A stretch of DNA of 64,000 bases from Qipengyuania nanhaisediminis (GTDB taxonomy: Bacteria > Pseudomonadota > Alphaproteobacteria > Sphingomonadales > Sphingomonadaceae), in contig NZ_FOWZ01000001.1 in the NCBI RefSeq assembly GCF_900115585.1, positions 124,001 to 188,000 of the forward strand, written 5' to 3'. Of the stretch, positions 16,416-25,042 are shown piece after piece. The notes beneath the pieces are model-generated. The model was not told the DNA's origin, searched no databases, and was given only the letters and a program-made list of their open reading frames with translations. The translations under genes and the position numbers were made by a program. How positions within the stretch are numbered: the first letter of the stretch is position 1; every line of letters begins with the position of its first letter.

Positions 16416-17288
16416 GTGACTGTCAGCTACGCGCTGCCTGCCCCCGCCTTGCGCCCTTACGTCTCCACATATTCGCTGACCATCGTCGAGCCCGATACGC
16501 CCACGGTGTTCGACCAGGTCTATCCGGAATGGCCCAATATCCGCATGTCGGTGGGCGGCGATATGGCGGCCTGCACCGGTCCCGGCCCGCTCGTTGACTG
16601 CAACCCCATCTGCGCGATCGGTCCGACCACCCACGCCACGCATTTCTCGCTCGCGCCGGGCCGCTACTGGTCGATCAGCCTCCTGCCGCTCGGCTGGGCG
16701 CGGTTCCTCGACCTGCGCGCAAACGACTTCGCCGACTATTGGGAGGTAATCGGCGAAGACAGCCCGTTCAAGGATTTCGCCCCCTTGCTCGAATGCGACC
16801 GCCGCCATCAGAGCCTGCCGAAAGTGGCCGCGCGCATCGACAAGCACCTGCTCGCGATGCTGGATCGCCCGGCGCACAGGGAAGAGGTGATCTACAGGGC
16901 CCATCGCGCCTTGCTCGATCCGGAGGTCAATTCCGTCGCTGCGCTCGCGGAGCAGACGGGGATCGGGGTGCGGGCGCTGGAGCGGTTGTCGCTTGCCGTC
17001 TTCGGGTTCAGCCCCCGCCTGCTGCTGCGCCGCCAGCGTTTCCTGCGCAGCCTCGCCCAGTTCATGCTCGACCCCTCGCTGGCGTGGATCGACACGCTCG
17101 ACAGCCAGTACGTCGACCAGGCGCATTTCATCCGCGACTTCCGCCGGTTCATGGATACGACGCCCAGCGCCTATGCGGCCCAGCCCCATCCGGTGCTGTG
17201 GGCCGCAGCCAAGGCGCGCACGGAAATTGCCGGCAAACCGATGCAGGTGCTCCAGCCGCCAAGCGGCTTCATTTCCGACGAGGAATGA
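16416..17288 (+). CDS. AraC family transcriptional regulator
   Basis: A 290-residue regulator with a sensory N-terminal domain (about 1-165, resembling DUF6597) and a C-terminal AraC/XylS pair of helix-turn-helix motifs (about 175-270). The segments SVAALAEQTGIGVRALERL and FIRDFRRFMDTTPSAYAA mark the first recognition helix and the family's conserved end. Start is GTG 16416. The target is unknown; the JmjC-like gene 117 nt upstream on the same strand is the nearest candidate. Confidence 0.87.
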   Translation: MTVSYALPAPALRPYVSTYSLTIVEPDTPTVFDQVYPEWPNIRMSVGGDMAACTGPGPLVDCNPICAIGPTTHATHFSLAPGRYWSISLLPLGWARFLDLRANDFADYWEVIGEDSPFKDFAPLLECDRRHQSLPKVAARIDKHLLAMLDRPAHREEVIYRAHRALLDPEVNSVAALAEQTGIGVRALERLSLAVFGFSPRLLLRRQRFLRSLAQFMLDPSLAWIDTLDSQYVDQAHFIRDFRRFMDTTPSAYAAQPHPVLWAAAKARTEIAGKPMQVLQPPSGFISDEE

Positions 17289-17310
17289 CAGCCGGCGGCA
17301 ATGCCGGGTC

Positions 17311-17964
17311 TTAGATCCCGGCGTCCTGAAGCAGGGCGGCGCGCAGTTCGCCGATGCCCATGCCCTTTTCGCTGCTGGTCACGTGGATCTGCGGAAAAGC
17401 GGCGACGTGGGTCTTCGCCTCGGCCTCGACCGCAGCCACGGTCTTGGCCAGCTCGCTCGCCTTGATCTTGTCCGCCTTGGTCAGCACCACGCGGTAGCCC
17501 ACGGCGGCCTCGTCGAGCATCTTCATCATCTCGCGGTCGACGTCCTTCAGCCCGTGGCGGGCATCGACCAGCACGAGGTTGCGCACCAGCACCTGGCGGC
17601 CGCGCAGGTAGGTGCGCACCAGGTTCTTCCATTTCTCGACGACCTTCACCGGCGCCTTGGCAAAGCCGTAGCCGGGCATGTCGACGAGGCGGAACTGGGT
17701 CGGTTCACCCACTTCGAAGAAGTTGAGTTCCTGCGTGCGGCCCGGCGTCACCGAAGCGCGCGCGATCGAGCGGCGACCGGTGATCGCGTTGAGCAGCGAG
17801 CTCTTGCCCACGTTCGAACGGCCCGCAAAGGCGATTTCGGGCACGGTCGGCTCGGGCAGGAATTTAAGCTGCGGAGCCGAGAGGAGGAACTCCACCCGGC
17901 CCGAAAACAGCTTGTTCGCGCGCCGTTCCAGCTGGGCCAGTTCGGCGGCTTCTTCGTCGGTCAT
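17311..17964 (-). CDS. engB: Ribosome biogenesis GTPase EngB/YihA
   Basis: GTPase required for late 50S assembly. The 217 residues show G1 GRSNVGKS (48-55), G2 TPGRT (73-77), G3 DMPGYG (95-100) and G4 TKAD (about 160-163). The reading frame extends far upstream through yidC without a stop, but ATG 17964 lies 11 nt after the yidC stop and gives the family length. Last gene of the rpmH-rnpA-yidD-yidC-engB cluster. Confidence 0.95.
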   Translation of the reverse strand: MTDEEAAELAQLERRANKLFSGRVEFLLSAPQLKFLPEPTVPEIAFAGRSNVGKSSLLNAITGRRSIARASVTPGRTQELNFFEVGEPTQFRLVDMPGYGFAKAPVKVVEKWKNLVRTYLRGRQVLVRNLVLVDARHGLKDVDREMMKMLDEAAVGYRVVLTKADKIKASELAKTVAAVEAEAKTHVAAFPQIHVTSSEKGMGIGELRAALLQDAGI

Positions 17965-17975
17965 CGCTCGCCCAA

Positions 17976-19733
17976 TCAGCCCTTGGCCTTGGCCGCCGCA
18001 GCAGCTTTCTCGGCCTTTTCCTTTTCTGCCGCGGCTTTGAGCTGCGGATGCTTGGAATAGAGGTATTTCTGCTGCGCCAGCGTCAGGATGTTCGACGTTA
18101 CCCAGTAGAGCAGCAGGCCTGCTGCGAACGGGGCCATGATGAACATGAGCACCCACGGCATGATCGAGAATACCTGCTGCTGGATCGGGTCCATCGCCGA
18201 CGGGTTCAGCTTGAACGTCAGCCACATGGTGACACCCAGCAGCACGGCCAGCACGCCGATGGCGAGGAAGCTGGGCGGCGTGAATGGCAGCAGGCCGAAC
18301 AGGTTGAGGATGGTCGCCGGATCGGGCGCGGAAAGGTCGTCGATCCACAGGAAGTCGCGGTGACGCATCTCGATCGCGAGGTAGAGCACCTTGTAGAGCG
18401 CGAAGAAGATCGGGATCTGCAGCAGCAAGGGCAGGCAGCCGGCCAGCGGGTTGACCTTCTCTTCCTTGAACAGCTTCTGCATTTCCTGCTGCTGCTTGAC
18501 GCGGTCTTCCTTGTACTTTTCCTGCAGCGCTTTCATTTTCGGCTGGATGGCCTTCATCGCTGCCATGGAAGCGAACTGCTTCTGCGCGATGGGGAACATC
18601 ACGCCGCGCACCACGATAGTGAGGCCGATGATCGCCACGCCGAAATTGCCGACCAGGTCGTAAAGGTTCTTGAGCAGCCACAACAGCGGCTTTTCGAACC
18701 AGCGGAACCAGCCCCAGTCGATGGCGAGGCCGAACTTCTCTAGGCCCGCATCTTCGTAGGCGTCGAGGATGGTGGAATCCTTGGCGCCTGCATAGAGGCG
18801 CGAATCCGTCGTGTACTTGCGCCCGGCAGGAATGGTCACCGGATCGTAGATCATGTCGGCGCGATAGGTATCGTTGCCGAGCGCGCGGAAAGTCGCCTCG
18901 GGCGCGGCGCCGTCCTGCGGTACGAGGGCCGACAGCCAGTAGATGTCGGTAAAGCCGAGCCATTCGGCGCGGCCTTCCGGATTGGCCGGACCGTCATCGT
19001 CGAGGTCGCTGTAGTCGAAATCGTAATTCGCGCTGTCGCCGAACACGCCGATGGGGCCGGAATGCGCGATGAAGAAGTCGGCGCTGGCCGTATCCGAGGT
19101 GCGGCTGACGAGGCCATAGGGCTGCGCCACGATGGGCACGCCCGATCGGTTGGCGATGCTCTGCTCGACCGAGATCATGTAGTTCTCGTCGATCGAATAG
19201 CGCAGCTGCAGTTCCAGCCCGTTGCCCGCATCATGCGTGAGAGTGACGGGGGTTCCGACCGACAGAACCTCTCCATCCGCATTCCACACGGTTTCGTCCG
19301 GCACCTTCTGGCCGTTCACGAGGAAACCGTATTGCGCGAAATGCTGTGCCGGGGTGCCGCGCGGCGAATAAAGGCGCACCGGGCCGCTATCCTCGTCGGT
19401 CGTCTCGGCGTAATCCTTGAGAACGAGGTCGTCGACCACTGCGCCGACAAGGTTGATCGACCCTGCGACCTTGGGCGAATCGATGGCAACGCGGTTGCCC
19501 GACGTGAGCGCCGTGTCGAGATCGGCCACTTCCTGCGCGATTGCCGCCGGATCGGTCAGCCCGCCGGTGCGCGAATGCACGACCTCGCCGCCTTCGACCG
19601 GAGTCGTGGCCGCCTCTGCCGCCACCACGGGTTCGTCCGGCTGCGGGTAGAAATAGTTCATCGCAGCGTCCCAGCCCAACAGCAGGGCCATCGAGAGCAC
19701 GACTACGAAGATGATATTGCGCGAGTTTTCCAA
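17976..19733 (-). CDS. yidC: Membrane protein insertase YidC
   Basis: Inserts and folds inner-membrane proteins alone or with SecYEG. The 585-residue protein has the Gram-negative plan: N-terminal span at about 7-24, a large periplasmic β-domain to about residue 345, then the conserved five-helix insertase core with GCLPLLLQIPIFFALYKVL around 450-470. The C-terminus is a Lys/Ala-rich ribosome-binding tail (AAAEKEKAEKAAAAAKAKG). 70 nt separate it from yidD. Confidence 0.97.
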   Translation of the reverse strand: MENSRNIIFVVVLSMALLLGWDAAMNYFYPQPDEPVVAAEAATTPVEGGEVVHSRTGGLTDPAAIAQEVADLDTALTSGNRVAIDSPKVAGSINLVGAVVDDLVLKDYAETTDEDSGPVRLYSPRGTPAQHFAQYGFLVNGQKVPDETVWNADGEVLSVGTPVTLTHDAGNGLELQLRYSIDENYMISVEQSIANRSGVPIVAQPYGLVSRTSDTASADFFIAHSGPIGVFGDSANYDFDYSDLDDDGPANPEGRAEWLGFTDIYWLSALVPQDGAAPEATFRALGNDTYRADMIYDPVTIPAGRKYTTDSRLYAGAKDSTILDAYEDAGLEKFGLAIDWGWFRWFEKPLLWLLKNLYDLVGNFGVAIIGLTIVVRGVMFPIAQKQFASMAAMKAIQPKMKALQEKYKEDRVKQQQEMQKLFKEEKVNPLAGCLPLLLQIPIFFALYKVLYLAIEMRHRDFLWIDDLSAPDPATILNLFGLLPFTPPSFLAIGVLAVLLGVTMWLTFKLNPSAMDPIQQQVFSIMPWVLMFIMAPFAAGLLLYWVTSNILTLAQQKYLYSKHPQLKAAAEKEKAEKAAAAAKAKG

Positions 19734-19803
19734 GGTCGATCCCGGGTTTGATTTCGGTTCAGATGGGAATGGTGTGTTATCTAGTCAAGACAGTAGGCGG
19801 TAC

Positions 19804-20013
19804 TTACGGTACTGGGTCGTGCCCGCAGCCCCCCCATGGCTGGCAGCGCAATAGCCGCTTGAGGGCCAACCATCCACCCTTGATCGCCCCATATTTTTGC
19901 AGCGCCTCGATCGCGTACTGGCTGCAAGAGGGGGTGAAGCGGCACGTCGGGGGAAGGATGCGGCTGGGGCCGAGCTGCCAGGCGCGCGCGATCCAGATCA
20001 GCGGATACTTCAT
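19804..20013 (-). CDS. yidD: Membrane protein insertion efficiency factor YidD
   Basis: A 69-residue amphipathic inner-membrane protein acting with YidC. It carries the diagnostic [11 protein letters not shown] (24-34) and [15 protein letters not shown] further on. Its ATG overlaps the rnpA stop by four bases. Confidence 0.95.
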   Translation of the reverse strand: MKYPLIWIARAWQLGPSRILPPTCRFTPSCSQYAIEALQKYGAIKGGWLALKRLLRCQPWGGCGHDPVP

Positions 20014-20393
20014 GTGCGCGGGCTCCGGCGTTTGCGGGGGCCGCGGGCGCGGTCGCCCTTGCCTTCGCTCGCTCTCGACAACGCTGCCTCGAGTTCCTGT
20101 GTCATCGCGGCGAAATCGCGCTCGATCGAACCGTCGCGGCCGATCAGGATGTGGTCGTGATCGGCAAGGCCGTGTGCCGGCAGCGCGGCCCAGAGCAATT
20201 CGCGAAACCGGCGCTTTATGCGATTGCGGACCACCGCATTGCCGACCTTCTTGGTGACGGTAATGCCATAGCGCTTGCCCTTGCCCTCGTTCGGCCGCGT
20301 CAGCAGCACGAAACCGGGCTTGGCATTGCGCAGCCCACGGTTGGCAGCGAGGAAGTCGCTGCGCTTGCGGATGACGGAAAGGCCGTTGGGCAT
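20010..20393 (-). CDS. rnpA: Ribonuclease P protein component
   Basis: Protein subunit of RNase P, needed for tRNA 5' maturation. The 127 residues contain the RNR signature [18 protein letters not shown] (48-65) and a basic C-terminal extension. An 88-nt gap with a hairpin (20409-20436) lies between it and rpmH, and its 3' end overlaps yidD by four bases. Confidence 0.96.
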   Translation of the reverse strand: MPNGLSVIRKRSDFLAANRGLRNAKPGFVLLTRPNEGKGKRYGITVTKKVGNAVVRNRIKRRFRELLWAALPAHGLADHDHILIGRDGSIERDFAAMTQELEAALSRASEGKGDRARGPRKRRSPRT

Positions 20394-20408
20394 GGGTAGC
20401 AGATACGC

Positions 20409-20436
20409 AAAACGGGCCCCCGATGGGAGCCCGTTT
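20409..20436 (-). terminator. Hairpin between rpmH and rnpA (attenuator-like)
   Basis: Eight-base arms AAACGGGC and GCCCGTTT with additional C/G pairing inside. On the minus-strand transcript the second arm ends TTTT. It would let rpmH be transcribed in excess of rnpA. Confidence 0.55.
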
Positions 20437-20481
20437 GATTATCGCGATCCTGTCCGCACCGGGGTGCGGCAGGTCATGCGA

Positions 20482-20616
20482 TTACGCGCAGAGGTTCTTG
20501 CGACCGCGGTTGCGGCGAGCGCGAAGCACCTTGCGGCCACCCGGGGTAGCCTTGCGCGCAAAGAAACCGTGGCGACGGGCGCGCACGAGGTTCGAGGGCT
20601 GGAAAGTCCGCTTCAT
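20482..20616 (-). CDS. rpmH: 50S ribosomal protein L34
   Basis: A 44-residue basic protein starting [18 protein letters not shown] and ending with the [16 protein letters not shown] block typical of L34. The frame extends 22 codons upstream, but ATG 20616 is the universal L34 start. First gene of the rnpA/yidC cluster. Confidence 0.97.
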   Translation of the reverse strand: MKRTFQPSNLVRARRHGFFARKATPGGRKVLRARRNRGRKNLCA

Positions 20617-20764
20617 CGGATGGTCCTTCAAAAAATTCGTTGTTCGTCGGGCAACACGCGAAGAGGCGAATCGCGCCAACAAAAAGGGCCGCCGCTTCCG
20701 GCGACCGCATTGGTGGAGGGGCGCTTAGGCCAAAGCTTGGTTTCGGTCAAGTCCTTCGAGGCGT

Positions 20765-21646
20765 TCAAAACGCGGCATGGGCAATCTGCGCAGGACGCGG
20801 TGCGCCGCCGATCCAGCGCCGCATTTCGCGGGCACCCAGCCAGCGTGCCTCGCTATGCGGAACCGAGTTGGTGAAGCTGTAGAATGCGCGCGCGTCACGC
20901 TCGCTCATGCCCATCTCGCGATAATAGCTCAGATAGCGGCGGTTCTGCGGCGCATCCATGGCAAATTCGTGCGCTTCCCGCCCCTGTTCGTCCATCCAGC
21001 TGTGCACTGCGAATTCGGCGCCTTCCGCGATTTCGCGCACCGCGCCCGCCAGGAACAGCTCGACCGCGCCCGAGCGCACCGAACCGCGCCGCGGAACGTA
21101 GGTCGAAAGGCCGGCGGAACGGATCATCCGGCCAAGCTTCAGATTGGCGATATCGTCCCGCGTCCCGGGGCATTCGACCATGTCGATCTGCGAAAGGCCG
21201 GGATGGTTGCGCAGCATGACGCGAAACCAGCGCGGGCTCTCGCGGTCGGTCTCGCCCATAAGCGCGACGCGGTTCTCGTCGATCACGCGAAAAGGTCCAT
21301 ATTGCGCGATGCCGCCCGCATAGCTGCGCGCGCTGGTGTCGATCGACGGCAGGCGATGCGCGACGGCGGAAAAGGGTTTTGCCGTGATTGCCTGTGGCTG
21401 CGGCACGGGACGCGGCACGAAGCGCGTGGTGGCCGCGGGCGGCGGCGGTGCTAGGACAGGCGTGTCCGCACTGACGGCGGCCTTGTGCGGCGCGGCCTCA
21501 GCGATGGCGCTCACGGGCGCCTCATATACGGACGGCTGCCCGACGAAGGCAGCTGGCAGCTTCACGAGGCCCAACGACTGCGCCACAACAGGGGAGGCAA
21601 ATCCAGAGGCAAGCATGGCAAGCAGAAGGAGGGCCGCGCGAAGCAT
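20765..21646 (-). CDS. Secreted protein with a possible ClpP-like fold
   Basis: A 293-residue exported protein, signal peptide at 1-22 (ending PVVA). A Pro/Ala-rich spacer follows to about residue 90. The distal half has a rhythm reminiscent of ClpP-like periplasmic proteins: MVECPGTRDDIANLKLGRMI, then GLSTYVP, then SGAVELFLAGAVREIAEGAEFAVHSW. The nucleophile position of those relatives (an SxC/SAC-like motif before the helix) reads RSGAVEL here. The assignment is tentative and based on pattern only; function unknown. Confidence 0.6.
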   Translation of the reverse strand: MLRAALLLLAMLASGFASPVVAQSLGLVKLPAAFVGQPSVYEAPVSAIAEAAPHKAAVSADTPVLAPPPPAATTRFVPRPVPQPQAITAKPFSAVAHRLPSIDTSARSYAGGIAQYGPFRVIDENRVALMGETDRESPRWFRVMLRNHPGLSQIDMVECPGTRDDIANLKLGRMIRSAGLSTYVPRRGSVRSGAVELFLAGAVREIAEGAEFAVHSWMDEQGREAHEFAMDAPQNRRYLSYYREMGMSERDARAFYSFTNSVPHSEARWLGAREMRRWIGGAPRPAQIAHAAF

Positions 21647-21806
21647 GGGCCACCCAATGCGCCCGGCTGCCTTTCCGACCTGCCAAGGGTCATGGTCAAC
21701 ACCGGGTTAACCGCACCTCTTCCCCACCCCTTTTCGCGTGCAAGCCTCGACAATCAAAGGCTTTCTTGCCAGTGCCTGGGGACGAATACTCAGGCGGGGG
21801 TTAAGC

Positions 21807-23315
21807 GTGGTCGCATTGGTCCGGACGGTGGCCTATCTCGGGCTGGAGGCGCGCAGCGTGGAGGTGCAATGCTCCCTCGCGCCGGGCCTTCCCAACTTCA
21901 ATATCGTGGGTCTGGCCGACAAGGCGGTCGGCGAAAGCAAGGAGCGCGTGCGCGCGGCGCTTGCCTCGATGGGCCTCGCGCTGCCGCCCAAGCGGATCAC
22001 GATCAACCTTTCGCCGGCCGACCTGCCCAAGGAAGGCTCGCATTACGACCTGCCCGTGGCGCTCGCCGTGCTGGCGGCGATGGGCATTACCGATGCCGAG
22101 CAGCTGGAGGACTGGGTCGTGGTGGGCGAACTGGCGCTCGACGGGCGCGTCGCGCCGTCGCCCGGCGTCCTGTTGGCAGCGCTCCATGCAAGCGAGGCGG
22201 AAAAGGGCCTCATCTGTCCCGCAGCGCAAGGGGCCGAGGCGAAATGGGCGAGCGAGGTGCCGGTCCTTGCCGCACCCGACCTCGTCAGCCTGCTCAACCA
22301 TTTGAAGGGCACCGCCCAGCTTGCCGAACCCGATCGCGGCCTTGTCGAAGAGCCCGCGCCCTTCACCGATCTCAAGCAGGTCAAGGGTCAGGAAACCGCC
22401 AAGCGCGCGCTGGAGATCGCTGCGGCGGGCGGGCACAATCTGCTGATGGTCGGCCCGCCCGGGGCTGGCAAATCGCTGATGGCGAGCTGCCTTCCCGGCA
22501 TATTGCCCGAACTGACCCCGGCAGAGGCGCTGGAAGTGAGCATGGTGCAATCGGTGGCCGGCATCCTCGAAGAAGGGCGCATCAGCCGGGCGCGCCCGTT
22601 CCGCGCGCCGCACCATTCGGCGAGCATGGCGGCACTGACCGGGGGCGGATTGCGGGTGAAGCCGGGCGAGGTCAGCCTGGCGCATCTCGGCGTGCTCTTC
22701 CTCGACGAACTGCCGGAATTCCAGCGGGCAGTGCTCGATTCGCTGCGCCAGCCGCTGGAGACGAACAAAGTCGATGTCGCGCGCGCCAATGCCCACGTCA
22801 CCTTCCCCGCCAATGTCCAGCTGATCGCGGCGATGAACCCGTGCCGCTGCGGACACCTGGGCGATCCGGCCCTTGCCTGCTCGCGCGCACCCAAATGCGC
22901 CGCCGACTACCAGAGCAAGGTTTCGGGACCCATGCTCGACCGCATAGACCTGCATGTAGAGGTCGATCCCGTCAGCGCTGCCGATCTCGCCCTGCCGCCT
23001 CCGGCAGAAGGTAGCGCCGAAGTCGCAGCGCGGGTGGCAGCCGTCCGCCAGCGCCAGACCGCGCGCAAGGAGGAAACCGGCGTGCGCACCAATGCGGAAT
23101 TGCAGGGCGACGCGCTCGACCGTTTCGCCGCGCCGGACGAGGACGGGCGAGCTCTGTTGTTGCAGGCGGCAACGGCCATGCGCTTGTCTGCACGCGCCTA
23201 TACGCGCATGCTCCGCGTCGCGCGCACGATTGCGGACCTCGCAGGTGCGGAGCAGGTCGGGCGGATCCATGTGGCGGAGGCATTGAGCTACCGGCGGCAA
23301 CCTCCACGCGCTTGA
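21807..23315 (+). CDS. comM: YifB/ComM family Mg-chelatase-like AAA+ ATPase
   Basis: ATPase related to ComM, the branch-migration helicase for transformed DNA. Of 502 residues, the first 180 form the ChlI-like domain, then Walker A GPPGAGKS (about 217-224), LFLDELPEF (Walker B, about 300) and MNPCRCGHLGD with further cysteines (about 342-365). The C-terminal domain ends with VGRIHVAEALSYRR. I choose GTG 21807, with GGGGG six bases upstream and the family's normal N-terminus (VALVRTVAYLGLEA); the frame is open 23 codons further. Confidence 0.92.
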   Translation: MVALVRTVAYLGLEARSVEVQCSLAPGLPNFNIVGLADKAVGESKERVRAALASMGLALPPKRITINLSPADLPKEGSHYDLPVALAVLAAMGITDAEQLEDWVVVGELALDGRVAPSPGVLLAALHASEAEKGLICPAAQGAEAKWASEVPVLAAPDLVSLLNHLKGTAQLAEPDRGLVEEPAPFTDLKQVKGQETAKRALEIAAAGGHNLLMVGPPGAGKSLMASCLPGILPELTPAEALEVSMVQSVAGILEEGRISRARPFRAPHHSASMAALTGGGLRVKPGEVSLAHLGVLFLDELPEFQRAVLDSLRQPLETNKVDVARANAHVTFPANVQLIAAMNPCRCGHLGDPALACSRAPKCAADYQSKVSGPMLDRIDLHVEVDPVSAADLALPPPAEGSAEVAARVAAVRQRQTARKEETGVRTNAELQGDALDRFAAPDEDGRALLLQAATAMRLSARAYTRMLRVARTIADLAGAEQVGRIHVAEALSYRRQPPRA

Positions 23316-23322
23316 TGCGTTA

Positions 23323-23343
23323 TCTCCTTCTATCGGAAGGAGA
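23323..23343 (+). promoter_or_regulatory. Hairpin burying the Shine-Dalgarno of the serpin gene
   Basis: TCTCCTTC (23323-23330) pairs perfectly with GAAGGAGA (23336-23343) around TATCG. The second arm contains AAGGAG, the ribosome binding site seven bases before the serpin ATG. Folded, it would block initiation. Confidence 0.6.
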
Positions 23344-23349
23344 AATGCA

Positions 23350-24573
23350 ATGCTTGCTGCCGGGTCGAAGACGCTTCTTTCTACAGCCATTGTCGCCTTG
23401 ATGGCCGGTTGCACAACGGCTCCAGCGGAAAATTCGGGTGCAGAGGAACCCGCAACCGTCACCGAGCAGCGCGATGGTGCCATGGCGCTCCTCCCGGTGC
23501 TGGATGCAGAGGCCGGACCCGAAGAGAACGTGGTCTTCTCTCCTGCCAGCATAAACCTTGCATTCGGGCTCCTTTACGAAGGGTCGGGCGGCGATACCCG
23601 CGCCCAGATCGGCCGCATCCTGCCGCCGCCTGCCGACCCGCTCGGCTATGCGAGCGACGAGAAGGACGTCGAGGTCAGCGTGGCCAACGCCCTGTTCCTG
23701 GACCGGGACTTCCGGTTCCGCGACAGCTACGTCAGTCGCACGCGGCGGGCCTATGATGCTGCTGCCATTGCGGTCGATTATTCCAACGCCGTCGCTTCGG
23801 CCAAAACGATCAATGACTGGGCCGACAAGGCGACGCGGGGGCTGATTCCCGAAGTGATCTCTCCTCCGGCGATCGACGAATCCATGATCGCGGTGCTTGC
23901 CAACGCCCTTTATTTCGAGGGGCTGTGGAAGACGAAGCTGCTGTATCGCAAACAGCATCCCTTCCTGTTCGGTAACGGCGCAAAAGAGCCCTTCACTTTC
24001 GTCGGGCAGACGTTCGATGTGGCTTATGCCAGCAGGGGCGACTGGGAAGCGATCCGCCTGCCCTATCGCAACGAACGCTATGCCATGGACATCGTGATGC
24101 CGCGCAATCGCGAGGTGATGGAGCGGGCCGCATCCGCGCAATTGCTGGAATCCTTTGCCGGCGACCTCTCAAAGGCAAAGCCCGACCTCGTCGAAGTCGA
24201 GATACCCCAGTTCGAAACCGATTATTCGCAAAGCCTGGTCGCACCGCTCAAGGCGATCGGTCTCACGTTACCTTTCACGAAAGGCGAGGCCGATTTCTCG
24301 GCCATGGTAGAACCGGGCCAGCCGCCCGTGGTGGTGAGCGACGTTCGCCACCTCACCAAGCTGCAGGTCTATGACGAGGGCACCAAGGCAGCGGCAGTGA
24401 CGACCATCTCGATCATCACGACCAGCGCGCGCATCCTGCCCAAGGAGCCGCGACGGTTCCGCGCCGACCGGCCTTTCATGGTCGTGTTGCGGGATCTCGA
24501 GCAAGGTGCGATCCTGTTCGTCGGCCGGATTGCAGACCCGCAGCCGTTCGAACCCGAAGTCGACGAACCCTGA
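23350..24573 (+). CDS. Serpin family lipoprotein (serine protease inhibitor)
   Basis: Suicide inhibitor fold of 407 residues, exported as a lipoprotein: hydrophobic signal, then lipobox LMAGC with Cys21. The serpin core is recognised by NVVFSPASINLAFGLLYEG (about 60-78), ANALYFEGLWKT (about 184-195) and the terminal FRADRPFMVVLRDLEQGAILFVGRI. The hinge of the reactive-centre loop, DEGTKAAAV (342-350), keeps the small residues needed for loop insertion, so it should be inhibitory rather than a non-inhibitory relative. Counting from the hinge places the scissile bond near TTS-AR; target protease unknown. A start-occluding hairpin precedes it. Confidence 0.93.
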   Translation: MLAAGSKTLLSTAIVALMAGCTTAPAENSGAEEPATVTEQRDGAMALLPVLDAEAGPEENVVFSPASINLAFGLLYEGSGGDTRAQIGRILPPPADPLGYASDEKDVEVSVANALFLDRDFRFRDSYVSRTRRAYDAAAIAVDYSNAVASAKTINDWADKATRGLIPEVISPPAIDESMIAVLANALYFEGLWKTKLLYRKQHPFLFGNGAKEPFTFVGQTFDVAYASRGDWEAIRLPYRNERYAMDIVMPRNREVMERAASAQLLESFAGDLSKAKPDLVEVEIPQFETDYSQSLVAPLKAIGLTLPFTKGEADFSAMVEPGQPPVVVSDVRHLTKLQVYDEGTKAAAVTTISIITTSARILPKEPRRFRADRPFMVVLRDLEQGAILFVGRIADPQPFEPEVDEP

Positions 24574-24576
24574 TCC

Positions 24577-24924
24577 TCAGCTGTCGGACATATCGAGGTT
24601 GAGCCTGGTCGGCTCGTGCTCTGCATCGCCTTCGAACTTTTTCAGGAAATCCTCGATCGGGACGGCCTGCGCCTTGTCGACCATGGGGTTCGACTTTGCC
24701 ATCTCGACCGCTTTCAGTTCGTCCGGCGTCATCCGGACATGGATGTAGGGCATCCAGACCTCGCCGAAATCGGCCTGCTGGTACCATACGTCGAGGATGT
24801 CGTAGGACGCCCACGATCCGCTCGGCTCGCGCAGCCGGATGCCTTCGCCGATGCGCGGCACCGCCACGGTCTTGATCCGGAAGACCGACTGGTGGGTCTC
24901 GTTCTGAACTTCGATTTCGATCAC
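24577..24924 (-). CDS. Hypothetical protein
   Basis: A 115-residue soluble protein I do not recognise. It starts at GTG 24924 (an ATG one base off is out of frame) with no clear ribosome binding site. Composition is mixed with several aromatic residues (YDILDVWYQQADF) and an acidic C-terminus. It converges on the serpin gene with three bases between stops. A cluster of perfect palindromes lies 70-120 bases upstream. Confidence 0.6.
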   Translation of the reverse strand: MIEIEVQNETHQSVFRIKTVAVPRIGEGIRLREPSGSWASYDILDVWYQQADFGEVWMPYIHVRMTPDELKAVEMAKSNPMVDKAQAVPIEDFLKKFEGDAEHEPTRLNLDMSDS

Positions 24925-24991
24925 ATTATGGCCCGGCTTGTTGGGGAATGAATCCCGTGTGCAGCCACCGCGATGACAGCAAGGCGTTGAG

Positions 24992-25042
24992 ATCGTTTTA
25001 ACGATGACGTCACGGAGCCACCTTGGAAAGTGACGTCACTTT
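24992..25042. promoter_or_regulatory. Cluster of three perfect palindromes
   Basis: ATCGTT-TT-AACGAT (24992-25005), TGACGTCA (25005-25012) and the 16-bp AAAGTGACGTCACTTT (25027-25042). The two TGACGTCA cores are 26 bases apart centre to centre. They lie upstream of the 115-residue gene and overlap the stop of the gene before it. Probably an operator region. Confidence 0.5.

Noticed and set aside
17965-18963. Extension of engB into yidC
   Set aside because: Same strand but a different frame of yidC; ATG 17964 gives the family length 11 nt after the yidC stop.
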